DNA from: Desulfonatronaceae bacterium UBA663
GTDB taxonomy: Bacteria; Desulfobacterota; Desulfovibrionia; Desulfovibrionales; Desulfonatronaceae
Direction: 5' to 3'
Assembly (NCBI GenBank): GCA_002299865.1
Contig: DBNV01000010.1
Span: 1-5,917, forward strand
Length of the DNA stretch: 5,917 nucleotides
Part shown: positions 5,911-5,917 of the stretch, in pieces
Position numbering within the stretch: position 1 is the stretch's first letter
Layout: each line of letters starts with the position of its first letter
The notes under the pieces: model-generated
The model's input: the letters and a program-made list of their open reading frames with translations, nothing else
What the model was told of the DNA's origin: nothing
Database searches by the model: none
Position numbers and translations under genes: made by a program

Positions 5911-5917
5911 AGAGGGA

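Larger units (their letters stand above)
5725..5917. other. Right-end region without a convincing gene
   Basis: This 193-nt stretch upstream of the small membrane gene holds the stem-loop at 5755-5786, an 8-bp palindrome gtctagac at 5800-5807, and the edge hairpin at 5894-5910. A minus-strand frame is open from the edge to a TGA at 5738-5740, but its composition (many Ser, Cys, Arg; rare Arg codons) does not look coding. A plus-strand ATG at 5879 is open to the edge for 13 codons, too few to judge. Confidence 0.5.

Noticed and set aside
5738..5917. 59-residue minus-strand frame open from the right edge, ending 13 nt before the small membrane gene
   Set aside because: Composition is rich in Ser, Cys and Arg with AGG, AGA and CGA codons in a cluster, unlike the coding style of the neighbouring genes.

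Overview
The window looks like chromosome from a Gram-negative, moderately GC-rich bacterium. It encodes both permease subunits of the lipopolysaccharide (LPS) exporter (LptF and LptG), so it has an LPS-type outer membrane. The protein style and gene layout remind me of Desulfovibrio-like sulfate reducers (Desulfobacterota). That is an impression from memory, not a demonstrated assignment.

Layout, left to right. Bases 1-280 are a repeat-rich leader. They hold at least eight tandem copies of a 9-bp unit (gcattcgcc), a dispersed-repeat-like GC hairpin, a perfect 30-bp palindrome, a small hairpin and a good Shine-Dalgarno site. Bases 281-2821 (+) encode a full-length family GT35 glycogen phosphorylase with an intact pyridoxal-phosphate site. 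Bases 2822-2950 are a short gap in which two more copies of the same 9-bp unit appear. Bases 2951-4117 and 4143-5321 (+) are lptF and lptG, separated by 25 nt and very likely cotranscribed. Bases 5322-5478 form a convergent intergenic region with two hairpins, one a candidate terminator for the opposite strand. Bases 5479-5724 (-) are a candidate 81-residue membrane protein that I do not recognise. Bases 5725-5917 have no convincing gene; they hold one clear stem-loop and some edge-truncated open frames.

How the genes work together. GlgP releases glucose-1-phosphate from stored glycogen in the cytoplasm. LptF and LptG form the inner-membrane core that, powered by LptB, extracts LPS and passes it to the periplasmic bridge. 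There is no evident functional link between GlgP and LptFG. They share a strand, but no other glycogen gene is present here. lptF and lptG are a true functional pair.

I see no mobile-element gene, CRISPR array, tRNA, rRNA or defence system. The genes are ordinary. The most unusual material is the intergenic repeat set around glgP: the same 9-bp unit lies on both sides of the gene in the same orientation. The left array is also open in two frames of note: a minus-strand Gly-Glu-Cys repeat with an ATG, and a plus-strand frame that stays open into glgP.
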